Part shown: positions 32,831 through 44,922 of the stretch, piece by piece
How positions within the stretch are numbered: position 1 is the first letter of the stretch
Layout: each line of letters opens with the position of its first letter
Source of the DNA: Solea solea
Taxonomy: Eukaryota; Chordata; Actinopteri; Pleuronectiformes; Soleidae
Direction: 5' to 3'
Assembly (NCBI RefSeq): GCF_958295425.1
Contig: NC_081149.1
Location: 1,820,001-1,884,000, forward strand
Length of the DNA: 64,000 nucleotides
Made by a program: the position numbers and the translations under genes
The notes under the pieces: generated by a model
What the model saw: only the letters and a program-made list of their open reading frames with translations
Database searches by the model: none
Told to the model about the DNA's origin: nothing

Positions 32831-34740
32831 GGAGCCAGTTGTTCGGCTCAGACTCTCAGACAGGAGGCTTTTTCCTGGTCTTCTGCCTCTGAACAAGGAC
32901 GTTTTTCATTCCTAATCAGAATCTTTTTGATTGGATTGAAACGCGGCTCAGTAGACACGGGTCTTCATGGTCGTTGGCTCTGATGTGGCTCTCACCACAC
33001 TGCTGTGAACACCTCTTCCATTACTTCTGCTTTAGCGTGTCTGCTGCAACATTGAGATGAACAAGCACAAATCTAACATTGTTCAGTCACTGCTGATTCA
33101 GAAAGATGTAAAAGTGTAACCATGGTAACATTATCACCAATCTCTGTGGTGTAGTGCTGTCTTCTGGAGGACCTCAACACTCAGGAAAAGAAAAGGACAA
33201 AGTCTTGTACTGGCAGTGAGGAAAGTATCAGTTAATGAAGACAGATGTGTGCAGGAACCTTCCAGAAGCTTGAGAAAACAGCTGATATTTGGTTGAGTCT
33301 GATTCACTGTCTGGAGACTTTAAGTGTGACACTGATAAATGTTCTCAGGCAGCAGCAGTGACAATGAGCCGCAGCGAGGGAGGATCATAAAACAACATAT
33401 ACAACCAATTCATGCACGATCTCTAGTTAACAATGATCAGACTTTTTCAGGGTGAATGCTCTGTTTCAGGGTGAATGCTCTGTTTCAGGGTGAATGCTCT
33501 GTTTCAGGGTGAATGCTCTGCATAGTTTAACATAACATCTCATTAAAGTGTAGCATCATTTTAAAGCACATGTTGTGAATCTATGCTCATTGTGGAATAT
33601 CATGAAATTATGCACACGCTGCTTTTGGACTGTCCTGTCTTTTCAGAAATGCACGAGAGCAAGAGAATAAAACATTAAAAAAGCAATTTCAATTTCATAC
33701 AGATATTTTCTGCATGCATGTAAATTATATGTGTATATATTCCTTATAATACCCCATTCTCACTGGTCAAAAAACCCATGTAAGCCCAGGTTTGAACCGG
33801 CTTTCTGTCATTACATGTTAAATTAGCATTCACTCTGCAGTGAACATGAGTTTGGTTCATTAAAGACAGTTAGGGACATTTCTGGGACATTTCTGGGACA
33901 TGGTCGGCCGTGAACGATCCTCCCAACATATTCTTTGGAGTTGACGGATGAAACTGAAATGGAACAGCCTGCGTCGCTGTGCTGTGACATTTTAACGACA
34001 CCCAGTCGATGTATGTTGTCACACTCTGGAGGACGCAGTGTCACATATAACATAATGCTGTGTCTTTAATCTGCAAACAATATTAATGTGGTTATTAAAG
34101 GTGGTTTTTAGTACTAAAATAATGGAGGTTTTTCTTTTCTAAAAATTCTAATTCAGTTCAATTCAACTCTCATTATTTACATATAAATATTTACTCTCAA
34201 CACGTGTGTGAAGGGCCTTCATCAGATCAGCCAGTACAACCTGAACCCACAACCAAAACTACAAACACTGATCTGCTCTGTGCCCAGAGGGATGTCTCTG
34301 TATATCCCAGTATCTACTGTACGTAGAGCCTGTTTCCAGCTGGCAGGCGGGTGTGTTGGGTGTGTTGGGTGTGTTGGATGTGTCGGGTGTGTCGGGTGTG
34401 TTGGATGTGTCGTGTGTGTTGGTGCAGCAGCCCATTATCATCAGCATTGCTGTGACGTAGTAACCTACACACTGTGCAGAGCTGACACACCTGAATAACT
34501 TGAATGAACTGGATCTTCATGCTGTGACATGAGCATCATGGAATGCACGGAGTGACCTTTCCTGTCTTTACTCCCACATAGTTTTGTAATTGGTGATGAG
34601 ACAAGAGACAAGCATGTGGAATGCTGGACTTTTAAAAAGAGGAGTGGTTGGAGGAGATACTGACATTAAGGGGAAAGTCTTTTAGCCACTATTTTAACAA
34701 TATGTTCACCCCATATTTTTGCTGTAAGACACTTTTCCAA
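32831..34740. other. non-coding stretch with two minisatellites
   Basis: A 19-bp unit (TTTCAGGGTGAATGCTCTG) repeats four times exactly at 33445-33520. A 10-bp GGGTGTGTTG-type unit repeats about seven times at 34349-34422. No exon is recognised. Confidence 0.6.
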
Positions 34741-35040
34741 GTGCCAACCATGGATGTATTATAAGAACTGGATAGAGCACCACCCCCTCTGCCTTGAAAA
34801 TATTGTTTCCAGTGGCCACTCGTGGTACTGCAACAAAAAATACTCATGTGGCCCAAAAAGCAATTTTCCCATTGACCACAATAGTAAAAGAGACTGTAAA
34901 AGTGTCCACAGGACACCTGGAGACATGGACACAGGCATGTATAGATCTTTATATTCTATTTTTTTAATTCATGGAGTTTCATATTTGTAAAACCTTCCTA
35001 AAGGTTAATCTTATTTCCCAGAGTGACATCACAGCGGTGT
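34741..35040. repeat. dispersed teleost repeat (MITE-like)
   Basis: Contains ATGGATGTATTATAAGAACT followed by GGATAGAGCACC, a motif I recognise as common in fish genomes; a related short piece is at 50305-50330. Class unknown. Confidence 0.4.
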
Positions 35041-35604
35041 ACGAGCACAGCGAAGCGCGGTCATGTGACGTCTCAGAGACGGCGTTACTGTCAGGGATCC
35101 GTACGATGTGAAAACCTCTGGTTGGTCATGAACAGAAATGAAAACAATACTATCAGCGCTGCCACAGGTGTATACAGTGGTGAGCGGGGACAAGAAACAT
35201 GGAGCAGTAGAAATCAATGTTACTGTTTCCTCCATCAGTCAAATCTAAAAACTGCTTTGCTGAGAACACAGAGCGAGTGGTTAGAATGTAAAATACACAC
35301 TACATTTACATGGTTTCTGCTTTTTCTTACCTTTTCTGACTGGAAACTGAAAGTCTCATGTTCCACAGAGAAAATCAACTATTTTATTTTCAGGCAGTTG
35401 TTGATCCTCTGCTGCCTGAAGTAGAAATGGTGTTATTTTGTGACTTTGCTGTTTGAAATATATAAGTGACACAAATGTAGTACATAAAGCAGCAGTCGAC
35501 CAGCAGTTGTGCGTGTTGTGGTGGTGGTGTGGTAGTAGAGTGAGTGGTTTACAGCACAAACATCCATTCACTGTTGGAAAAGTCAGTCTTGCAGACTGTT
35601 GGCA

Positions 35605-35720
35605 CGTTTATTTTGCGTTTCCACTGGCGATCGTACCTGGTACCAGATCCTTTTGTTAGTATCTGCTCTGGCCAGGCGAGCTGAGGCGATACTATGCATA
35701 TGCATGCATGCACTGTCCAT
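35605..35720. repeat. teleost MITE fragment
   Basis: GTTTCCACTGGCGATCGTAC, CTGGTACCAGATCC and GCGAGCTGAGGCGATACTAT are shared in form with 58405-58570. Confidence 0.5.
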
Positions 35721-35929
35721 GGGTGGAAAAGGGGCTTATGTGTCTGTGACTCACACAGCGACTTAATTATTGTGTTCATGGACCAAATGAAAGAAAACCC
35801 TGGAGCATGTTTGTTTCCAGATCTTTGTAAAAGGTGTTCTCCCCAAACAGTTCCTGCAAATGCTGCTAGTTTCAGGGAAGTTTGATTTTGAAATATCTCA
35901 GTATCATGAGTGACACATTTGTTCTTTTC

Positions 35930-36012
35930 TTGTGGGTAAACTTGCCCCGAGGCACCACTGAGATTGAACCCAGGATTTCTTGTTCAGACAGTGACCAACA
36001 AAACCATTGAGA
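35930..36012 (-). mobile_element. tRNA-derived SINE head fragment
   Basis: The minus strand contains GAACAAGAAATCCTGGGTTC then AATCTCAGTGGTGCC, with a B-box-like GGGTTCAATCT; an A-box-like segment lies about 40 bases before it. Confidence 0.5.
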
Positions 36013-36789
36013 AGATGAGCAGTGCTCTCAGGTCTCATGTCATTCAAACACAGATTTGAACTACACCAACAGCAGCTTTAACATTAATGCAATAATAGAG
36101 ATAATACTAAGAGCTGCACATGTGCTTTAAAACATGCTTCTTTCATGAATGAGTGAAAGAAGCAAACATACCAAACATGTGGTCTGTACCTGTAAGTGTG
36201 TCAGAGCAGCTTCACATACCAGCCTGTGACGCTGCTACACGTCCAGTTTAAATCATCTAGAGATTGATTCACTGTTAAACCTTAGACCTAAGAACTCTAG
36301 TGCATGAGAGAATTGAACCTGTTTATTACAGTTTGTGTTGCCTCATCAGAACGTGACAATATGATGGTTTGTGTTTTCAGCTTTTTCTTCAACAATTGGT
36401 TTATTGTGGTCAAGCAGAGATACAGTGAACCAAATCCCCATAATCCACTCTGATACAACACAAAGAAGGATGAAGTCCTGGTTTCCATCCACGATGTCAA
36501 CAATCATTAAGAATCGTTGGATAAATGAGACAACACATGTGACATTAGAAACTAGTGTAGAAAGCTACTGTTGCTGTGATGCATGATGCTGTTGACGCAT
36601 GATGTAGAAACCTGTCATAACACACCACAAGTTTTTCTACACAACTCTGCGATGAGACGCATGGAGGACAAATGTCCTGCGGGGACACAAACAAAAGAAG
36701 ACACAGAGACACGGAGTCACTTTACACATGTCTCTCAGAGCCTGTGGGTCTTTCATTATATTAACTGGGAATGAGTTCAACATGTTCCA

Positions 36790-36910
36790 GTTGAGAAGTT
36801 GTTAGCTATTGTTAGCAATGCCAGTCGATACGTGCTATCTATGGTCGACATGTCAAACAGTACTTTGTGTAAGACTGATTTACTGTAAAACAAATATGAC
36901 AGCAGTACTC
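36790..36910. repeat. dispersed repeat pair, copy 2
   Basis: Matches 31388-31500 across about 100 bp with small changes. Confidence 0.6.
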
Positions 36911-37164
36911 GAAACAGTAAAAGTAGCTCCAAGTTTACGAGTTCAGGAGGTCACAAAGTTCCTGTGTAAGGAATGACCGATGAGTTTCTCTCAAACTAAA
37001 CTCTCCCTGTGCTGAGATGAAGACATGAAGCACACACACTCTGGGGAGGCTAAAAACAAACGTTCCCAACAATATGTTCACTGCTTTAACTTTTTCATGG
37101 AAATAATGTCACAAGTTCTCCTGGTTTTTAACATGTCAGCATATTGAAGTCACTAGTCAACGAG

Positions 37165-37390
37165 TGACTAGTGACTTTACACCAGACTCCTGTAGTTGTT
37201 GGAGATCAACCCACGTGTTTAGGATTGTTAAGTAGTCGTAACTGATCTACTGTTCGGCTTGTTTTGTGTCCACACGTCTCCAGAGTACAGACTCCTACTC
37301 CACAGACTCCAGCGGTCTGTGATGTCTCTTCCTACACCACTCACCACAGACTCCTCTGTTAAATACAGAGGAGTCTGTGGTAGTTGTAAT
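37165..37390 (+). repeat. dispersed repeat, copy 3 of 4, with 17-bp hairpin
   Basis: TTGTTGGAGATCAACCCACG and TAACTGATCTACTGTTCGGC match 25500-25580. Within it ACCACAGACTCCTCTGT (37343-37359) is followed after five bases by its exact reverse complement (37365-37381). Confidence 0.7.
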
Positions 37391-37753
37391 ATATCCTGAC
37401 TGATGCCAAGTAAACTGACTAAACTGACTTTAACACATCGGTACTTGAGCTGTACAGATGTGTACAACTACAATTTAGCTCTCTATATAGGTGTTTGAAA
37501 CGTTCATTTAAAACGTAACTAAACCCCTAAACTACTTTTTTGAGGGTGTCTAGTAATGTTATTTGTTGATCCACGTGTAAATCTTTTCAACATTTGAATT
37601 TTTTTTATGAGCTTTCTTTCTTCCTCTTGTGTCACTGCTACAGTCTTTCTTCACACACTCGTCCAATCCCTGCCCCCACTCTCTGCCCCGCCTCCTCTCC
37701 CTCACGTCCATCTTCTCAACATATTTCATATTTCAAAATCAGGCAATGTCAAT

Positions 37754-37796
<43 letters not shown>

Positions 37797-39409
37797 TTTC
37801 CAAAAAAAATGGAATATTTTTGTGCCATTCCATTCCCATTGTCATAATAAAGTGTTGATTCTCTGTCGACCAATGGACAGACAGTTGTCTAGCTCTGCCT
37901 TTAACGTGCCAGACCAGAGTTGTAGATAACTCCAACTATTCTAACTGAACTGAGCTTGAGCATCAGTGCATGAATAAATCCTGTAGACCATGATGTAAAG
38001 TCACTGTTCTTGTCAGTGTGGGGAATGAGGTGAAGAGGTTAATGAGGGTGTTAAGAAAGTTACCTGAAAAACATTTAAAAAAAGCTGCTGTGGCACGATA
38101 AAGCTGAGCCGGTGAACCCTGCACAGCCCCCACTTCACAAAAGCCTGAATTATCACTTCAAGAAGATATCACAACTTTTAGATGATAGAAAAAGCGTCTA
38201 CATGTCTCACTGTTTGTATGAAGAGCTTCAGTAGCAGCAAAACACAGGGATTAGTCACCAGGCAGGAGTGGTGCTGGACACATGGACGGCTTTGTTGTGA
38301 CGCGTGGCGACATCTGGACTGTGGTCATGAGGTCCAGAGGGACGTGTAATCTTAACCTCAGATCATGGAATACAGCTTTACCCTGAGAATAAGCCTTGAC
38401 TTCTGTGTTGGACACTGTATGTTATTGTATAGATATAGATTTGTTAGAAGCATAAATGACAACTCTATGGCATGACCCAAGTCTTTTTCAACTCCTGGAT
38501 CTGAACCTTCCTCTAGATCCTGACCAGAATGTAACAGATTATTCCTTCACTTCCTTCATTTCTCCATCCATCCACAACGTTTCCTAAAAAACAACAACAT
38601 GTCCGTGGCAGAGAATGAATAAGTGAAATGTTATCAGCAACAACTTGACTATAAGCTGAGAATTTAAACTTCCTCAGTCTCGTAATAGAAATCCCTGGTC
38701 TTACTTTGATGTACCTCAGACAACCACACTTACAAATATAACAGAACTATCCCTTTAAGGGTACAAAGATGAAGGGCAAGAGGTGAGACTGTGTTCTACT
38801 GACAGCAGTGTGGAGGAGGGAGACATGTCGGTGCCAAGGAAAGAGGATGAGAAGGAAGAAAAGAAACTGTCCATCAGAGAGATGAACACAGGTGTGAGGG
38901 CATGATTAATTCCTCTTTATTATTTCAATTATTATTATATGTTATTGTACAGACTGAGCTCGTTCTGAGGTTATATTGTTAATGTGTTCATTCCTTGCCA
39001 GTAAGAAGCCAATCAGAACTCATACGCAGAGAAAGAGACAGATTTGACAGCATGACACAGCTCTCACTGTTCATTGTGCTGACTCACTAATCCTGCTTCT
39101 TACTTATTGCTCTGACAGCTGAGTCGCAGCAGCAGGGAGGCTCCAATCAGGATAATTGGATTGAATAAGCAGCAACTGGGCACGGAAGGGTTTGATATCA
39201 TCACAACAAAAGTCCTGCTGTGAGCCAAGATAGTAGATTCACTGCTGTATTCACAGCTGCAGGGAGGGAACACGGTCTCTTAGCTTGTATCAGATATTTT
39301 TATCACTGCAGAACTATGTGCTTTGGGTGGAGTGATCTGCTGCTGGTACCAATGAAGCAAGACACAAGTCAGAAATACCAAACATGCCTCTGTCTGTTAT
39401 CTGCGGGAA

Positions 39410-39460
39410 CAGCAGCAGCAGCAGCAGCAGTAACAGCAGCAGCAGCAGCAGCAGCAACAG
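39410..39460 (+). repeat. (CAG)n microsatellite, interrupted
   Basis: Two CAG runs separated by a TAA, with a CAA near the end. Confidence 0.95.
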
Positions 39461-39790
39461 CATATTTGTGGACAGCAGCCAAGTACACTTGCTGTAACAC
39501 TATTGCTTAGGGATGTTCCATATTGGCTTTTTTACCGATTATTGTTGTGCCGATATTGTCCAACACTTAATTTCCAATTCTGATACTATGTCAATACTAG
39601 TATATGTAAGCTTTTTTCCACAAAACTAATTTGAGGTCACATCACGTATATTCTGTCGTAGAATTAAAACATAATGACTACTTTTATTGTGATGCCACAG
39701 ACAAACACTGTCTGTACGAAGTAAGAAAAATCATGGAAAAAGTGCCATTTATTTATCGGTCAGTTCTGTTGGAACCTCACCAGAGCAAGT

Positions 39791-39832
39791 ACCAGGTACC
39801 AGGTACCAGGTACCAGGTACCAGGTACCAGGT
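39791..39832. repeat. 7-bp tandem repeat ACCAGGT
   Basis: Six to seven head-to-tail copies. The unit overlaps the GGTACCTGGTAC palindrome seen in the MITE family nearby. Confidence 0.9.
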
Positions 39833-40856
39833 ACTATCTATCACTAGACCAGTGATCCTCTGTCTCTAAAAGTTGTTTATTGTGAACTTGACTTAGTTGA
39901 ACAGTTAAATTTGCTAATTGATGCAAAATGAAAAAAGTCATAGATTGTGAGTGTTGAACCTCATTCCCACACATTTAAACTTTTTATCGGGTTTGGCTCC
40001 GATCACCATCGTTGGGAATGAAATCACAGGTTTCTTTCTCGTCATCTTCATTCTTGGCAGAGATACAATCTCTTGCATCATTTCTGGTACAACACTATGA
40101 CTGGCCTTCATCTTCTGGCTGTTCATGCTTTTAGACACAAAACATCCAAGATTCATAGTGGTGTTGTTTTCTTCTTCCTGAACTTCAGGGTATAAAGGTT
40201 TGTTATTGTTTATAGAGAAATAAACATTTTAACTTTCTTGTTTCTCAGCTGTAAATTATTTCTTTGTCAGGAACAATAAAGAAATGTGTTTTATCAGAAG
40301 CCTTCTCTTTGTGTGTGTGTGAGAGGTGTGGTATCAGTGACATGTGGGGGGTTGGGCGGTGATGTCATCTCAGTATCTACAGCTGTGGGACTGCATGGAT
40401 GTCTCACTGGAAAACAGGATGAGCAGCTGATGGACAGTTCCACTACATTAAGTCCATCAGGGCCAGTGTAGGGTTAGGGTTCCATCATGACATCACGTTA
40501 GCGTCTGGTTTGTGTGTCATTTTGTGTCAGTTTGCTCCAAAATGAATCCAAACGTACACAAGTAAACACACAGTACTGTTTCATTTGTAACTGCAGACAT
40601 GTTGCTACACTGTTCACATGTAGAGCGTTGTTATTGACTGGAACGTGAACTCTGGGGTGAATGAAATGCAGTATTGTATTTGTTATGTCTTCAGGACTTT
40701 TCCTGGCATCAACATCGTTGAAGCAGAAACTCATTTCTGAGGAACTGGTGAAGTTTAAGCCTAAGATGTGACGTTAGTCATGAACTGGTTATGGTTAAGG
40801 TTTGATTAGGTCTGCAAACTGCGGCTCGAGAGCATGTGGCTAAGTTTTATATAAAT

Positions 40857-40857
40857 G

Positions 40858-40911
<54 letters not shown>

Positions 40912-40917
40912 CGTGTA

Positions 40918-40960
<43 letters not shown>
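40857..40960. repeat. (TA)n microsatellite
   Basis: About 100 bp of TA with ATACATACGTGT interruptions in the middle. Confidence 0.95.
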
Positions 40961-41852
40961 GAGATGTTATCTTCATTTCATGGGTTTTGTGGCTCTTCTC
41001 ATACTACAGGTTTAGCTGGTTTAGTCTGTCCAAATGAATGGACGTCAATGCCGTGTCCTAGGAAGATAGCTGTGTGTGTGTGTGTGTGTGTGTGGTTGGT
41101 TTGTTTGAAGTCTTAACCAACAGCCTCACTTTGATTTCTCTTTGAAAATCCTCATGAAAAGCTGAAAGCCTCTTCTGTTTGATCCTCCAATAACACGTTA
41201 AAGATGTTTGTTTATGACTTCAGTGCTTCTTTCTTTCCTTTTTTCTTTTATAGTGTAGCAGTGAGCAGTTTAAATGATATCTAATAAAATGAACTGTGAA
41301 TGAATAAATAAATCATTCACTGAGGCTTTGTAGTAAAAAACAAATATGAAATTTCATTTGATTGGTGATAAAAAAAAAAGCTGCCTACACTTTAACACAT
41401 GATGATGCACCAACTGTGAAATTCTGACCAATACTGATGTCTAAAATAATATTTTTGCTTGTTGGATTTTTGAAAAAAGCAAAGTGTCAAGTGTTGCTTT
41501 CGTCTCGTCACACAAAATTCAACCATAATGTTAAATGCATGATTTGTGTATCAGTGAATGTCATGTTATGATAAGTCAGTGCAGTGTGAATCCTGGAAGG
41601 TAAGACTGTTAAAAATGACTGTGTTGTTATCACTATTGGTCAAAGTCATCACGTATCATCACCTGCCCAGTGATCTTGTTTGTCCTGGTTCGGGACCGGG
41701 AGTCCACTGGATGCCAGTGTTTCTGTCAGAACTCTTTCTCATGTGTGACCTTTGCTTGGAGAGGAGTGGGATTTTTATCACTACTTGTAGCATTTAAATA
41801 TACTTGAATCCACTAAAGTGGGAATATCTGCACCTGGATCATCAAATAACAT

Positions 41853-41890
<38 letters not shown>

Positions 41891-43480
41891 GTACAGTAAC
41901 ATAGATACTAGGTATGAGCCAATATGCTACTAAGTATTGGTACCGGTTTAATACTGGTCAAAATGACTGGATCAGATACCTGAATGTGAAATCCAATACA
42001 ATCCAAAAGCTCTAATACAGTGTATATATTGCATGCTTAATGTAAATAAACAGCAACAGCATTTTAGCTGAGTCATGTTGTCGTCTGCTTATTTCTTCTT
42101 TATGGAGAACATTTGTTACAGTTTTTGTGTTTTTATGTCTTTAAATCAGTTGTGATGTCTGTGTGAGACATGAAAAACTAGACATTTTAACTGGATTTCA
42201 CCTTAAAAAAGTGGTTTTAAAAAGTCCACGTTAAAGGATTTTTGTACTTTGTCTCAACTTGAATCTTTCCAGATAGACTGCCGGCTTTCTAAAGTAATCT
42301 GAGGTGAATCATCTTGGAGTGGGTCTCCTGGTCTACCAGCCTAACCATCCATCCATCCATCGTCCACCACGTAATCCTTACAAAACTCACTGACAACCAG
42401 AGCATTTCTGCTGCTTTTATACGAGTTGAATTTCAAATTACCTCCAAAAGTGGAAAATAAAATATTTCATTTGTTTTTTTTGCTGCACAAACTTTCAGAA
42501 AATCTATATAAAATCTGGATTACACGAAAATGACTTTTTTCTGCCATGAACAAGGCTTATGTTCAGTATGGCTTGTTTTTATGCATGACTGGCTAGAACT
42601 GAGACAGGCGTGACTCAGGCGTGACGTGTCCTGACTGCGTGTGTTTGGGTTTGACATGTTTGCTCACCTGTGTTGACTCGTGGCTCACGAGTAAGAAATG
42701 AGGTCGACAAGGGAAAATCTGTCCAGTTTAAGCTACTGTTGCAACTTTCAGTTTCTCTTCGATTTTAAAAAGGATTGCATCGTCTTCGTTCTCTACCATC
42801 TGTGTGAGGAATATGACGTAACACAAAGGACACAGTTTCCACAAATAATGCCAAAGTTGCTCAATAATTTATTCATTTGGTAACGTCATACGAATCGCTA
42901 TGTGCACAATGTAAAAACTATTTACCCCAACCCTGAAACACACCCACATGTGACCTTAAAAACGTGTGTCTCTGAATTGGGGAGCCGCCGCGTGTCACGT
43001 GTGGAAATGTCACGGCGGTCGTACAAAACATTAGACACTTTCAAACTAATGAAAAATGACAGTTCGTCTTCTTTTGATCCACAAAAGTGTTTGCTTACTC
43101 TTCCTGAGCAGGGTGAACGTGGGCGAGAGGGAGAGTGAGCGAGGTTCAGCGCCTGCAGGATTCTGTTGAACTACAAAGTCTATACACGTGATGGTACAAA
43201 GACAAATATCCTTCAATGTTGGAGTCAGTGTTTGTTACATATTGCACTGGTTTTCTCTCCGTTGTTCCCTCAGGAGTTGTGTCCGTGCACCGCAGTCCAT
43301 CCAGGACTGAAGGTGAGGAGAGGGACGAGTGTTCAGGAGGAAGGAAACGCTCACAGAGGAAGCAGGTGAGGAACAATGCCGCTTTTGTGAAGCGTTGTCA
43401 GACTATTCTTGTGGTTTCACCCACTAAAGTTTCAGGAAACGACCTGTAATCCCCGGCGTCACTGTGAGTCCACTTCCGCT

Positions 43481-43645
43481 TCATCTCTTCTTCTTGCTGT
43501 GCCGGAGCATCTTCTTCCTCTTCAGGATCATCTCGTAGAGTTTCTCAAGGCCCGGCTGCAGACCCTGGCCGTCCATGGCCGAGCAGCCCTGTGTGTGGTG
43601 CAGCGTGGACGAGCTGAGCTCGTGGAGGGCCAGCACCTTCTCCAC
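43481..43645 (-). CDS. arl4d: ADP-ribosylation factor-like 4D, coding exon 2 of 2
   Basis: C-terminal 54 residues of the GTPase. The exon begins [20 protein letters not shown] after a TGTGCTGCAG acceptor and includes the G5 motif CSA (169-171), which contacts the guanine base. It ends [15 protein letters not shown], the polybasic tail that in ARL4 proteins binds acidic membrane lipids and acts as a nuclear localisation signal. It joins 44479-44922 in phase 0 to give a 202-residue protein, close to the 201 of human ARL4D as I recall it. Confidence 0.9.
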   Translation of the reverse strand: MEKVLALHELSSSTLHHTQGCSAMDGQGLQPGLEKLYEMILKRKKMLRHSKKKR

Positions 43646-44478
43646 CTGCAGCACAAGAGACACGAGCGCTGTCAACGTCACGTTCACTCCCTGACTGTGA
43701 CTGCTTGATTTCTTGGAGGGTTAATTGATTTACTGACAACAAATACTTTTATACATGCACATTGGATTCGGATATTTTCATACAATACAGCTGAATTAAA
43801 CTTTATTTTTGGATTCTTCATTAAGATAAAATTATATTTTTACAGTGTGGATGTACAAACATGTCTCACGACATGTTTTTGTGAGTGGCGGAGCTTAACA
43901 TGAAGGTGTTTTTTAAATCTTTAACATCATTTTTAAACAACGCAATGAGCAAAAATAAAGAAAAAAGGTTTTATCGTTCAAATTTCAATTGATGTTAAAG
44001 AATTCTTATCTGTAAATTCTCACCCCTTCCTTAGTGTGCTCGATAATATCTAATCTACAGTAAATACTGAACGGACGCTTGACGTTCAGTTAACCTAATT
44101 ATTTCTTCTTCTGTATTTATCTGCGGCTGATCTGCCTGTGAGCTACGTTCTGTTGTTAACTACAATAATTAGAGTATCTTAATCCTCACTTAAAGAGAAG
44201 TGAAAAAACCACTGACTGGTTTTCATCCATGAGTTCATTAACCTGGAACGAAGGTGGCTTAACTGTGACTGGTATAAAAAAGTCATGTGATCCAGAACAA
44301 TAAGTGTCACATCTATAAAAACGTGAAGCTGGACCCAACTCAGCCCACAACAAAACTACAGTCAGCCATGTTTAGGTTTCATTGTTGCTTGACCGTAGTG
44401 AGGAAATAAAAGCTCATTGGCCTGTAGCAGTATCATGGTGCATGTGACGTGAAGTAAGTATTGAGCCACAGTGATTAC

Positions 44479-44922
44479 CTCTGAAGCTGACATGGCTCCG
44501 TCCATGTCCTGTTTGTTTGCCAGGAGCAGTATGGGGACCCCGCTGTTCTCTGCAGACCTGGCGATCCTGTGGAGCTCCACTTTGGCCTCCTCCATGCGCT
44601 CCGCCTCTGCTGCGTCCACCACAAACACCAGCCCATCTGTCCGTCTGGTGTACGACTTCCAGAGGGGCCTGAGTTTGTCCTGGCCGCCCACGTCCCACAC
44701 CTGGAAGGTGGTGCTGTTACTTTTGGTGTTCCCCATTGGCACCTTGATCCGCTCCATGTTGAATCCCTTGGTGGGGATCGTCTCCACAAACTCCCGCAGC
44801 TTGAGTCTGTAGAGGAGCGAGGTTTTCCCTGCAGAGTCCAAACCGATCACAACCACATGCAGGGACTGGAAGCTGGGGAGGAACGAGCTGTTGGGGGCAA
44901 TTTCTGTGAGCTGGTTTCCCAT
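44479..44922 (-). CDS. arl4d: ADP-ribosylation factor-like 4D, coding exon 1 of 2
   Basis: Small GTPase of the ARF family. ARL4 proteins act at the plasma membrane, where they recruit cytohesin ARF exchange factors and influence actin and migration. The start is MGN in a strong context (ACC before, G after); Gly2 is the expected myristoylation site. Visible motifs: P-loop GLDSAGKT (27-34), switch I PTKGFN (50-55), DVGGQ (77-81) and NKQD (136-139). [20 protein letters not shown] points to ARL4D rather than ARL4A or ARL4C. The donor follows codon 148 (TCAGAG then GTAATC). The frame is open 51 codons further upstream, but that sequence is probably intron: a CTACACAG acceptor ends nine bases before the ATG. 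Confidence 0.92.

Larger units (their letters stand above)
37391..43480. other. long non-coding stretch
   Basis: I see (TG)n at 37756-37791, (CAG)n with a TAA interruption at 39410-39460, an ACCAGGT heptamer array at 39791-39832, (TA)n at 40857-40960 and 41859-41886, and no exon I can defend. The last 600 bp probably include the arl4d 3' UTR: AATAAA on the minus strand lies near 42866-42874. Confidence 0.5.

Noticed and set aside
38826..38889. Exon-like ATG segment reading MSVPRKEDEKEEKKLSIREM before a GTGTGAGG donor
   Set aside because: It is short and charged, with no matching downstream exon and no recognised family. It could be chance.
44362..44478. Continuation of the arl4d frame past codon 148 ([13 protein letters not shown])
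   Set aside because: It departs from the ARL4 family at a consensus donor; the true C-terminus is found at 43481-43645 behind an acceptor in the right phase.
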